The notes under the pieces are model-generated. The model worked only from the letters and a program-made list of their open reading frames with translations, did not search any database and was not told the DNA's origin. Shown here piece after piece: positions 1 through 8,433 of a DNA stretch of 53,464 bases. Position 1 is the stretch's first letter; each line of letters opens with the position of its first letter. The position numbers and the translations under genes were made by a program. Source of the DNA: a virus; the IMG/VR virus record IMGVR_UViG_3300003323_000540, positions 64,001 to 117,464 of that record; one strand, given 5' to 3'.

Positions 1-1995
1 ACCACCATTTGCAATTGCAAGCGTTCCACTTAATGTTAATGTTCCAGACGTTGTTATAGGAGATCCTGAAAAAGATAATCCTGTAGTACCTCCAGAAGCA
101 GCAACACTAGTAACTGTTCCACTACCAGCATTTGCCCAAATCGGATCATTATTAGCTCCTTGTGAAGTTAATACTTGTCCTGTCGTACCAAGTGAATTCA
201 TACTTCCCATCGGAGAAGCGCCATACCCCAATACTACAGAGTGTGGTAGGTATCCACTATTGTTGCCAGTTCCTCCATGAGAAACATCTATTGTTCCTAC
301 ATCACCTGATCCTATTAAAGATAATCCACCTACAGTTTTAAGAGCGGAGGCAGATATGCTACCAAATGCATTTGATAATAGAACTCTATTTGCTGCACCT
401 GTAAAATTTGAAAATGTTACAGAGCCGTCAACAATTAAATTTTTAGTTTTGGCACCATCCTTATCAACAAAAAGTGATAATTCATCAAAAGGAGCATTAT
501 CATCATGATATTTAACAGAAAGTCCAAACTGACTCATCTGATATGTAAATACAGGATTTCCTGCATCTGGATCTGGATTTTGCGCAATTACCTGAAATTG
601 CGACACTGGAGTTGTTAATCCTATATTAACACTTAGATTTCCAGATGTATCACTATTAAGATTTAAGTTATCAGTAAGAGTATTATCTCCATTAAAAATA
701 GCTTGATCTAATAGATATGTTACTCCATTTATTCTTGCATTTAAATGGTTAGATGCAACATACAAATCTCCATTTTGAGGTGTGTTTGGAGCCGTACCAT
801 TTGGCAAATTTATTGAAGCCGCACTTGTTGTAGGTGCACCAAATGTCTGCTTAAGTCCTGCTCCGTAAGTATTTGCCTGATTGTTAAAAACAACTGCTGA
901 ATTATAATAAAGCCTTCCGAATCCACCGGCACCTTCCATTACAAGAACTTTCTTTCTTGTATTATCTTGAGTTATAAAAGATTCTGGAAATCTAATAATG
1001 CCATTTAAATTTACATTACCAGACGAGCTTGTAGATCCATCAATATTTATAGCGCCAGTTCCAGATGCTCGCATATAAATACCATTCGAATTATCTATGT
1101 ATATAGTTCCAGAACCACCTGTATTTCCAGCTGATATATTAATACCCGGATTTGAACTAAAGCCAGCTGTTGCTCCAAGTGTTATACTTCCTCCCCAACC
1201 CGGAGCTACACTTTGTTGCAACTTTAGATCATTTGTATTTGCATCTATAGTTGTATTTCCAGTTAAGCTTGTTGTTCCAGTTACAGCCCAATATGGCAAT
1301 GATCCACTAACAGATAATACACCAGTAGAACTATTTATACTTAAAGTTGAATTTACTGTTATTTGTTGTACTGCACCATCAACTGCTGAATATCTACCAA
1401 GCAGCGTACCAGCTGATACATTTTGAATTTTAGCATAAGTAACATTTGCATCACTAAGCATTGATGTTACTACTTTTCCAGCTCCAATTGCAGTTACACC
1501 GGCATTACTAATAGTAATATCTCCAGTTACTGCAACTGCCGTTGCTACATTAGATGCATTTCCTACAAATATTCTAGCGCTTGTAAGTGAATTGGACATA
1601 GCATCTGTAATACCGTATCCAGATATTGTTGTTGGATTTGTTCCACCCGTTACTCTTCCTTTTGCATCTACTGTAACTGATTTGTAAGTACCGGCTGATA
1701 CGCCTGTTGTAGTAAGTGTAGGATTAGGATAAGACCCCGTTAAATCTCCACCGGCACTACTTGAACCTATTCCTTTTATTACTAAATCTCCATCTGCCGT
1801 TCCACCCCCAAACCAATATTCAACACCTGCAACGTTTACTGTTAAACCTCTGTGTCTAACTCCAGCTCCTAATTGAGCAATGACTTCTGCCGTACTGCCA
1901 TAAACAGTTCCAGAAGTATTGAAATACTTTGCATCGATCGGACTATTATCCGATACATAAAATCCAAATGGAAAGCCTAGTGGTTTATTTGACAT
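1..1995 (-). CDS. tail fibre protein, 3' end outside window
   Basis: The frame is open from an ATG at 1995 to the left edge of the window, 665 codons without a stop where I translated it, and continues beyond. The N-terminus begins MSNKPLGFPFGFYVSDNSP and the rest is rich in Gly, Ser, Thr and Asn, with repeated patterns such as GDLTGSYPNPTL, VDAKGRVTGG and SGTVTSVAASGG that are typical of trimeric tail fibre shafts of Bacteroidetes phages. It is the last gene of a tail module and starts 2 bp after the preceding fibre gene, so the two are probably cotranscribed. Role in host recognition is inferred from composition and position. The receptor-binding C-terminus is not in the window. Confidence 0.85.
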   Translation of the reverse strand, partial: MSNKPLGFPFGFYVSDNSPIDAKYFNTSGTVYGSTAEVIAQLGAGVRHRGLTVNVAGVEYWFGGGTADGDLVIKGIGSSSAGGDLTGSYPNPTLTTTGVSAGTYKSVTVDAKGRVTGGTNPTTISGYGITDAMSNSLTSARIFVGNASNVATAVAVTGDITISNAGVTAIGAGKVVTSMLSDANVTYAKIQNVSAGTLLGRYSAVDGAVQQITVNSTLSINSSTGVLSVSGSLPYWAVTGTTSLTGNTTIDANTNDLKLQQSVAPGWGGSITLGATAGFSSNPGINISAGNTGGSGTIYIDNSNGIYMRASGTGAINIDGSTSSSGNVNLNGIIRFPESFITQDNTRKKVLVMEGAGGFGRLYYNSAVVFNNQANTYGAGLKQTFGAPTTSAASINLPNGTAPNTPQNGDLYVASNHLNARINGVTYLLDQAIFNGDNTLTDNLNLNSDTSGNLSVNIGLTTPVSQFQVIAQNPDPDAGNPVFTYQMSQFGLSVKYHDDNAPFDELSLFVDKDGAKTKNLIVDGSVTFSNFTGAANRVLLSNAFGSISASALKTVGGLSLIGSGDVGTIDVSHGGTGNNSGYLPHSVVLGYGASPMGSMNSLGTTGQVLTSQGANNDPIWANAGSGTVTSVAASGGTTGLSFSGSPITTSGTLTLSGTLAIANGG

Positions 1996-1997
1996 TA

Positions 1998-3026
1998 CTA
2001 AGGTACTGTTACGTTATATGTTGCACTTGATGGATAAGGCCCTCCAAGTGTTGTTGACCAAACTTTATATGATACTGTATTTCCTCCAGCATCTAAAACA
2101 TTTACAAGTGTTTTCGTAAATGTTGCCCCTACATTAGAATTAAATCCTTCTACATATTTTACAGAAGAATCTGAAATATCAGCGTGTGTTGCTGGATAAG
2201 CAAAACTAATTACTGTTTGTCCTTGGGCAATTGGTATTGAAAATGTACTGTTAAAAGTATTACTTAATGCCCTTACTTGAGATGAGTTAGTAGGTGTACT
2301 TCCAACTCCATACCAATTGTAATAAGCCCAATTTATAGTTATATCAATGAAATGAGATCCTGAATGGGTATCTGTCATTGAAATTCTCCAAACTCTTGAT
2401 CCAGGTGAATTCAATTGTACAGTATCAATAGTTCCTGTAAAACTTCCTGAATTAGGTTGTCCACTTGTTATTGCGGTACTTGAAGTATGGTCTTCAATTG
2501 CAATAGAATTTACAGTTACATTAGTTGAATTTGATGTTGTCCAATTCCAAGTTTTAATTCCAGAAACTGATACTCCACTTTCAAGAATTGATGCAAGTCC
2601 AGCAATTGAGCCAGATAAAAAAGATGGTGTTAAATATTCTTGCGCTAACAAAGTTATTATCTGTTCTAAGTTCTTACCAGTAGATGGAATGGTTTGCCCA
2701 TTTACATATGGGCCTAAAGACTTTCCATTTGATAAAGTAACTGTAATATCATTTTGAATAACTACACCAGCGGATGTAAGATATCCGGCATCATTAACCA
2801 ACGATGAAACATTATCTCCAGACGCTAAAGCTCCGATATCATGGGCCACTAAAGTAACTGCTCCCGTTTTACTATTAACACTTATAACAGGAGCTTTTGA
2901 CATCAATGAATCAATGCTCATCCTCTTATTGCTTCGAGGCACATCTATTGGTTGGACAATAGGAATATATTCTAACCCACTTAAGGCTGAATTTATATCT
3001 AACTCCGATGTTTTCTTTCCTGACAT
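1998..3026 (-). CDS. tail fibre or baseplate-attached fibre protein
   Basis: This 342-residue protein opens with a short charged segment (MSGKKTSELDINSAL) followed by SIDSLMSKAPVISVNSKTG and GAVTLVAHDIGAL, a pattern common at the start of phage fibre shafts (VNGKTGAVTL type). The C-terminal two thirds are Ser/Thr/Asn-rich beta-type sequence. It lies between the gpI-like tail protein and the long fibre gene with gaps of 5 and 2 bp, which fits a fibre or connector subunit. No enzymatic motif is visible. Function is inferred from composition and position. Confidence 0.75.
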   Translation of the reverse strand: MSGKKTSELDINSALSGLEYIPIVQPIDVPRSNKRMSIDSLMSKAPVISVNSKTGAVTLVAHDIGALASGDNVSSLVNDAGYLTSAGVVIQNDITVTLSNGKSLGPYVNGQTIPSTGKNLEQIITLLAQEYLTPSFLSGSIAGLASILESGVSVSGIKTWNWTTSNSTNVTVNSIAIEDHTSSTAITSGQPNSGSFTGTIDTVQLNSPGSRVWRISMTDTHSGSHFIDITINWAYYNWYGVGSTPTNSSQVRALSNTFNSTFSIPIAQGQTVISFAYPATHADISDSSVKYVEGFNSNVGATFTKTLVNVLDAGGNTVSYKVWSTTLGGPYPSSATYNVTVP

Positions 3027-3031
3027 AATTA

Positions 3032-4495
3032 TTATTCCAACGTTATTGTTTCTCCATCTTCAAGCAATAAATCTTCTCCATCTTCAAGAAGCAGATTGTT
3101 TTCCGTAGGGGCAATTGCACTTATTGATTCAAGATAAGTTACTTTAAATGCTGTGTTATATGGTATAAAATATTTTCTCAAAATATCATTTATTTGATCT
3201 TGTGTGTATCCTCCATTTTTGTTAACTAAAAACACGTCTATAAAATTCTTATTGTTTAAATAACATCTGCTATATTCAGTTGCAAGCGGCGTTACTTTAA
3301 CATTCCATAAAAATATGGAACCTTGTCCATCGTAAGGAGCATCAGTCCAAGAACCTGAATCATCCGTTCCCATCGCACCTGGATCTGTATCTAAAGAACC
3401 AGAAGAAAAATCATCTTGCTGTGTATCAGAATCGTCGGATACATTATTATCCATCACTATGTAAGGAATGATGCTAACCATATCTTCCGTCATTCTCAAA
3501 TTATGACCAAATCCAATATTTAATGTTCCATCTGCTAGCAATTCTTTATTTTTATTGTAAAGAATTCCTCTAATCATATAAAATGTTCCTGCTTTATTTA
3601 ATCTTCGCGTCTCAAAGAAAAAATTACTATTTGCCCCTGTAACTATGTTTTGTAAATTAATTTGATTACCTACTATATCAAATGCTTTACATCCAAATGT
3701 TAGATTTTCGAAAGTTGCATCTTGAGCAACATAAAATGTTATTTCATAATCTAATCTTGGATCAACAACTATTTCAAAGTTTTGATCTGTGTTTCCTATT
3801 CCGGCAACTTGTCCAAATGGAGTTCCCTCAATTTCTATACATTGTTTGCCTCTGTACGTACTTAAAAATACATAATTTTGATTTAGTATAGGATAGACAT
3901 TCAAATCATCTACATCCTCTGTATATTCGTATCCTATGTTTAAATCATATCTACCGGTACATCCTCTATTTAATGGACTTGAATTACCAACATTCCATCC
4001 ATTATTTTTAGATTGAGAAACGCCAAATTTAAAGAATGTAAAATAGTCCCAACAAACTAAATCCAAGATCTCCCCATTTGGACGTGTTGGAGTAGAAACA
4101 AGATTGCCTACTTTCTTAATACTATTTATCGTTCCTCTTTCTCCTCTTCTTCTTAATGAATTAGAAATTAGATAAGCTAATTGATCTAAATTTTCATTTC
4201 CAGAAGTAAAGTGTCCTTTATTAAGAAGATATTGATTTGCTAAGTAATCGTCCGATTTAAAATTTTCAAACTCTCTCGCCAATTTTACCAGATAGGCAAA
4301 AAATTTAGCTACTGACGTCCAATAAGCAATATAGTCTGTATCATCACCTCCCTCATTTCTTGAAATATACTTTGCAATTATTCCTTTTTGATAAAGTTTA
4401 TCCAATACATTATCAACCCATCCAAGTACTTCTGGATCGTTAGAATCAAAGTACTGACTGAAAACAGAATTATTATATATTGTATTGCTTGCCAT
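3032..4495 (-). CDS. gpI-like baseplate/tail protein
   Basis: This 487-residue protein directly follows baseplate J (ATG overlaps the J stop region at 4495), the position of gpI-type tail proteins in contractile phages. The first 150 residues are helical and mention-worthy for the pattern SNSLRRRGERGTINSIKKVG, which resembles the conserved core of gpI-like proteins of Bacteroidetes phages. The remainder is beta-rich. The extreme C-terminus carries a short tandem repeat, LLLEDGEDLLLEDGE, probably an attachment tail for a fibre. I infer that it links the baseplate wedge to the fibres encoded next. Confidence 0.65.
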   Translation of the reverse strand: MASNTIYNNSVFSQYFDSNDPEVLGWVDNVLDKLYQKGIIAKYISRNEGGDDTDYIAYWTSVAKFFAYLVKLAREFENFKSDDYLANQYLLNKGHFTSGNENLDQLAYLISNSLRRRGERGTINSIKKVGNLVSTPTRPNGEILDLVCWDYFTFFKFGVSQSKNNGWNVGNSSPLNRGCTGRYDLNIGYEYTEDVDDLNVYPILNQNYVFLSTYRGKQCIEIEGTPFGQVAGIGNTDQNFEIVVDPRLDYEITFYVAQDATFENLTFGCKAFDIVGNQINLQNIVTGANSNFFFETRRLNKAGTFYMIRGILYNKNKELLADGTLNIGFGHNLRMTEDMVSIIPYIVMDNNVSDDSDTQQDDFSSGSLDTDPGAMGTDDSGSWTDAPYDGQGSIFLWNVKVTPLATEYSRCYLNNKNFIDVFLVNKNGGYTQDQINDILRKYFIPYNTAFKVTYLESISAIAPTENNLLLEDGEDLLLEDGETITLE

Positions 4496-5694
4496 TAAAT
4501 CACTGTTGCTGAAAATGCAGCATCAATTTGATTTGGATAAAAAATATTTTGAAGCGTTCCAGAATTATTTAATAGCAAGTTACCTTGCAAATCATAAACA
4601 ATGAAACCTCTAAATCTTGGAAATTTGTTTACTGGAATTGTTATATCAAGATTTGGCGAAAAATAATTATCTGGAACTTGCTTTACTCCCGATGTATTTC
4701 TAACAATTGAAAGTAAGTCCGTCCATATAACTTTATCTTCAAAGGAATTCCAGAAACGGAAATCTACATACTTTTGAAATTTTTGCTGAATACTTATAAC
4801 AACATCATCAAAACTTGCGCCTGTAAATAATGAAAATCTAAATGCAACATCAATAGGATAATAATCAACATTCTTCAATTCCACCCCGTAACTTTGAGTT
4901 CCAATAGGATTTAATTCTGTTAATGAAAAATATTGACCACCTTGCTCCAATAAAGTATTTAATTCATCGCTAGTTAAATCAATTCCATTAACCGTTAAAA
5001 TCGAAAGAACAACTTTGCCATTTGCAGCAACTCCTTCATATATTATTCTTAATACGTTGGAATTGATTTTTATAAAAGCTTGAGTTAAATATTGAAGCGT
5101 TCCTCTTGCTAAAATATCCGGCCCATTTTTTATTCTTTGTTTAAATTCATCATCCTTCTCTAAATCTCTGCCTCCAGTTGCACCGTATTCATTTATTACT
5201 CCTACGTGTCCACTTGGAATAGGATTTATATTCACCAAAGTATAAGAAGCAACATTTGTTGAAGAACCGGATTGTTGAGATCTAACTTTTACATACTCAT
5301 ATCCAGATACTCCAATCGTAACATCATTTTCCAAATCAAATACATTTCCCTTGTTATCTGAAATAGTATTTACTCCAGCTTGATAGAAAGTGCCTGTTGA
5401 ACCTACAATTCTAACATAGGTACTTGATTGTGCCGCCGCAAACCTTGGAGAAATCCCCCTATCATCCGCTACATCATCTAAAATTGTATCACTTGCATTA
5501 TCGGGGAAAAGATGTGAAACTGCTAAAGCAATGTCTTTTAATGCCTTTTTGGCAGTTCGCGCATTACCTCTAATTAAACCTCTATTAACAGATTCATCAG
5601 ATACTTTTGTAACTTTATCTGTGGTATTAATTAAGGTTTCAATGCCTAATGCTTCTAATTCATTCTCGGAAGTAAGGCGTATTAATTGAGGCAT
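4495..5694 (-). CDS. baseplate wedge protein, baseplate J family
   Basis: At 399 residues this matches the usual size of baseplate J (gpJ/gp47-like) proteins. Visible family features are the N-terminal helical region with SDTILDDVADDRGISPRF, the segment GTFYQAGVNTISDNKGN and the core INEYGATGGRDLEKDDEFKQ, which corresponds to the conserved GGtD.EsDeefR region of the family. It would form the baseplate wedge that transmits the contraction signal to the sheath. It has its own late promoter motif 20 bp upstream and overlaps the next gene, gpI-like, by one base. Confidence 0.88.
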   Translation of the reverse strand: MPQLIRLTSENELEALGIETLINTTDKVTKVSDESVNRGLIRGNARTAKKALKDIALAVSHLFPDNASDTILDDVADDRGISPRFAAAQSSTYVRIVGSTGTFYQAGVNTISDNKGNVFDLENDVTIGVSGYEYVKVRSQQSGSSTNVASYTLVNINPIPSGHVGVINEYGATGGRDLEKDDEFKQRIKNGPDILARGTLQYLTQAFIKINSNVLRIIYEGVAANGKVVLSILTVNGIDLTSDELNTLLEQGGQYFSLTELNPIGTQSYGVELKNVDYYPIDVAFRFSLFTGASFDDVVISIQQKFQKYVDFRFWNSFEDKVIWTDLLSIVRNTSGVKQVPDNYFSPNLDITIPVNKFPRFRGFIVYDLQGNLLLNNSGTLQNIFYPNQIDAAFSATVI

Positions 5695-5714
5695 TTTTAA
5701 TAATTAGATTCATA

Positions 5715-5728
5715 TTAAAAATACTCAA
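5715..5728 (-). promoter_or_regulatory. late promoter motif upstream of baseplate J
   Basis: Minus-strand TTGAGTATTTTTAA matches the recurrent phage motif TTAGTATWTTTAA and resembles the Bacteroidetes -7 box TAnnTTTG with A as last base. It lies in the 35 bp gap before the baseplate J start. Confidence 0.6.
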
Positions 5729-5729
5729 A

Positions 5730-6668
5730 TTATTGAATTTGACTTGAAAGAGGCAAGACTTCATCGGCCTTAGTTTGAATATTGAAATCCACATAAATTG
5801 CATCTTGATCCTTTCTTACATCCACTATTCCGAATGCCTTAAATGAATCATCGGTTGCAAAATTATTTGCCAATTGTCTAAAAATTGTAGGGTATGAAAT
5901 AGCAGCAAAGCTCCCTCCTAAAATATTTTTTATATCCTTTCCTCTATCTGGAAATGATGGATCATCCCCAACATTCAAATCTGTTAATATTTGTGCACTT
6001 TGTAGCAACGTATCTTGATAGCTTAAAACTTCCAAGTCGTCATCAACAAATGTTATTTGCCTTTTTACATCCAAACCATAAGTTTTTTGTGGAGTATCGA
6101 TATTATCGACGACACTATTTAAAAATAATGTATTATTATTCTTATAGATAACCTTAATTAAATAGCCGCCATTTAAATCATAATCCTCTTCTCGTAGTTG
6201 ATTTTGAATAGCTGTATCAGCCCAAGTGTTTGAAAAATCCGTTGATCTTATCTTCCTTCTCTCTATATCTTCCAAATTTTGGCCCTGTTCAGCCATGTAA
6301 TCAATTACAACTTGTTGTTTGTATCCATCCTTAGTAAGTGCCGAACGCAACCACTTACTCATTTTATTGGCAGTTTCTAAAGTATGACCTATGTCTTCAA
6401 CATTCTCAAGTATTACCCAATACTGATAATCTTCTAGCAATTCTGCATTTAATACTGTAACGTCAATTAATTTGTTGTATTCAATTTGCAGATCATCCAA
6501 AGATTGGAATGCTTCTGTCGGCATTGTGTTAGATATTCCAGAAAAATAATTTGAAATATCGCTATAATGCTGTTCTATAAAAATCACATAATCGGCAAAG
6601 AATTGCCTTGCATCGTAAGATGTTATTGTTTGAAAATTATCTAATGCATCTTCACTAATATTCTCCAT
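5730..6668 (-). CDS. baseplate protein of unknown type
   Basis: This 312-residue protein lies between a gpX-like baseplate protein and baseplate J. The C-terminal 90 residues (LNVGDDPSFPDRGKDIKNIL followed by a short helical segment and a VRKDQDAIYVDFNIQTKAD strand pair) could correspond to a gp25-like wedge domain, which is expected at this position, but I cannot confirm this by eye. The N-terminal half is helical and acidic. It starts immediately next to the stop of the upstream gene (shared position 6668), implying translational coupling. Confidence 0.6.
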   Translation of the reverse strand: MENISEDALDNFQTITSYDARQFFADYVIFIEQHYSDISNYFSGISNTMPTEAFQSLDDLQIEYNKLIDVTVLNAELLEDYQYWVILENVEDIGHTLETANKMSKWLRSALTKDGYKQQVVIDYMAEQGQNLEDIERRKIRSTDFSNTWADTAIQNQLREEDYDLNGGYLIKVIYKNNNTLFLNSVVDNIDTPQKTYGLDVKRQITFVDDDLEVLSYQDTLLQSAQILTDLNVGDDPSFPDRGKDIKNILGGSFAAISYPTIFRQLANNFATDDSFKAFGIVDVRKDQDAIYVDFNIQTKADEVLPLSSQIQ

Positions 6669-7441
6669 TAGATCAAATCTTTTACTGACTTAATATTTTT
6701 TACATTATGAGCTATATCATTGGCTCTTTTTTGAATAGCCGAAAAACTCATATTCTTAATAGCGGATTTTATATTTGCCACTTGAGCAAATAAACTATCT
6801 AAAGGAGCTACGCTTATTAATTGCATTGTATATCCAGGCAACATATTGTGATTATCATCATCTTGAAAGTGCGAGAAGTTTAATACCTCCACTTGATAAT
6901 TGTCGCCCAATATAGGATTATAAAAATACAATGAATACGGCTTGTTGTACGGATCTAATAATTTTGATTTATCCTTAATTGCTTGCAAAACCTTTATACA
7001 TCCATATCCTGTTTTTGCAAAAGAACTGAATTGAGGTATTTTTTGATCTAATAAATTTGGAGGAGAGATGCTAAAGTGTCCATCTTGAACCGATGCACTA
7101 AAGCCAGCTAATTCAATTTTTTGTCCACCTATTAATATTTTAAAATTTCTTCCAAAATCTCCACTTATAGAAATACGGCTCGGAGTAAATGTGTTGTTCT
7201 TTAATGAATACACCGCTCCTATAGTTTTTCTTACAGTGGTTACTTCTGATTGTTCTTCTCTTAAATCTTTTGGAAGTACAGGCCAAGCAAAATAATCAAC
7301 CGTATTTCCTTGAGAATCTACTAACTCCAAAGCTAGCAGCGCATAAGAAAAGTCCTTTGGGAATAATGCAGCTAATCCAGCTTTTCCAATTAAAGCTTGT
7401 TGTGATGTAAGTCTGGCTTTTATCTCTGCTAAATTAGGCAT
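6668..7441 (-). CDS. baseplate hub-associated protein (gpX/LysM-adapter-like by position)
   Basis: The protein has 257 residues and sits between the spike gene pair and the wedge genes. The N-terminus is charged and helical. The middle (LPKDLREEQSEVTTVRKTIG, then ISGDFGRNFKI) resembles the small hub or DNA-circulation-type baseplate proteins of contractile systems that connect tail tube and hub, and the C-terminal part contains the pattern DNHNMLPGYTMQLISVAPL. No LysM repeat is obvious. The motif TTAGTATTTTTAA ends only 3 bp before the ATG, so its transcript may be nearly leaderless. Confidence 0.55.
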   Translation of the reverse strand: MPNLAEIKARLTSQQALIGKAGLAALFPKDFSYALLALELVDSQGNTVDYFAWPVLPKDLREEQSEVTTVRKTIGAVYSLKNNTFTPSRISISGDFGRNFKILIGGQKIELAGFSASVQDGHFSISPPNLLDQKIPQFSSFAKTGYGCIKVLQAIKDKSKLLDPYNKPYSLYFYNPILGDNYQVEVLNFSHFQDDDNHNMLPGYTMQLISVAPLDSLFAQVANIKSAIKNMSFSAIQKRANDIAHNVKNIKSVKDLI

Positions 7442-7444
7442 ATT

Positions 7445-7457
7445 TTAAAAATACTAA
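7445..7457 (-). promoter_or_regulatory. late promoter motif abutting the start codon
   Basis: Minus-strand TTAGTATTTTTAA fills the 16 bp gap between two genes and ends 3 bp before the ATG at 7441. If it is a -7 box, transcription would start at or inside the start codon. Confidence 0.5.
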
Positions 7458-7688
7458 TTAACTTAAAGTTCCGATTCCATTAGCTATAGTGCTACCAGTT
7501 CCAGCGGGAACCGCGACCTGCACGGCAATACCTGGAGCAATTGTAACTGTAGCTGATACTATTGCAGCTTGAATTATATTAGCTAATTGTTGACTGAATA
7601 CCTCTTGTGATTGAGCTTGTTCTAGTCCTTTAGTTTGATCTATCAAGGCACTTATTTGTTCCTTGATTAATGCATTGTTTATTGCCAT
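7458..7688 (-). CDS. small virion-associated protein, unknown
   Basis: This 76-residue protein follows the spike gene with a one-base overlap. The N-terminal half is an amphipathic helix rich in Gln, and the C-terminal half (VTIAPGIAVQVAVPAGTGST) is a short hydrophobic beta-like stretch ending in Gly/Ser. The position between the spike and a baseplate protein, and the small size, would suit a spike tip or PAAR-like accessory, but no PAAR or metal-binding motif is visible. I do not recognise its family. Confidence 0.6.
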   Translation of the reverse strand: MAINNALIKEQISALIDQTKGLEQAQSQEVFSQQLANIIQAAIVSATVTIAPGIAVQVAVPAGTGSTIANGIGTLS

Positions 7689-8431
7689 TACTTTACAAAA
7701 GTTATTTTTGATTTAAGATCTTCCAATTTCTGTTTTAATTGTGTATAAAAAGATTGACCTAAAAGAGGATAAGGGCCAGCTGATTCTTTTCCTAATTGAT
7801 CTAACCAATCAGACAATAATTCTACTGTCTTCTTTCCTAAAAGAACTGGCTCTTCACTATTATTCAACAATATTTTTGGCGAATCTATTAAAATTTGCTT
7901 AGATGTTTTAAGGGTTACATTACCATCATTTGTTAAAGTTACATCTCCATTAACATTAATATTTAACTTTCCATTTCTGTCTTTGTTAGTAATGTTCAAG
8001 GTCATCACTCCATTATCAGAATCGCCATTTACTGAAAGAACGATATTTCCACTACCATCTACTAAAATAGATGCCGTTCCTATTCCACTACTTTTTAAAA
8101 ATCTATATTGATTTTCTGATTGATTTAAATATTGTTCATCTGTATAATAAACTTCTATTACATATAAATCACCACTATAAGGTGTAGATACACAGCATAC
8201 TTTTGATCCTAAAGTATCAGTTGTTAAAGGAAAATCTATTAATTGCAATGCAATTTTTCCAATCTTAATGTTAGGCATTCTTTCTCCATTCTCATTTGCA
8301 ATAGTAATAGAGCCTGTTAAATAACAATTTTGGATATACTTGTCTCTATCAATATCAAAAGGAAGTGCAACGCGCCAAATTGATATTGTGCTTCTAAGTT
8401 GATCAATTCCTACTTTTCCTATTCCATTCAT
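7688..8431 (-). CDS. baseplate spike protein (gpV/gp5-like)
   Basis: The 247-residue protein has an OB-fold-sized N-terminal half followed by a run of short beta repeats (GNIVLSVNGDSDNG, KLNINVNGDVTLTNDGNVTL, SKQILIDSPKILLNN), which is the signature of the triple-stranded beta-helix of gpV/gp5 membrane-piercing spikes. A C-terminal helical tail follows. It lies directly downstream of the hub gene with a 2 bp gap, as expected for hub-spike pairs. It would form the trimeric needle at the centre of the baseplate. Confidence 0.75.
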   Translation of the reverse strand: MNGIGKVGIDQLRSTISIWRVALPFDIDRDKYIQNCYLTGSITIANENGERMPNIKIGKIALQLIDFPLTTDTLGSKVCCVSTPYSGDLYVIEVYYTDEQYLNQSENQYRFLKSSGIGTASILVDGSGNIVLSVNGDSDNGVMTLNITNKDRNGKLNINVNGDVTLTNDGNVTLKTSKQILIDSPKILLNNSEEPVLLGKKTVELLSDWLDQLGKESAGPYPLLGQSFYTQLKQKLEDLKSKITFVK

Positions 8432-8433
8432 AA

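Noticed and set aside
1097-1426. Plus-strand open frame of 109 codons
   Set aside because: It is the antisense of the Gly/Ser/Thr-rich tail fibre gene and has no start context or family pattern. The same holds for the other plus-strand frames.
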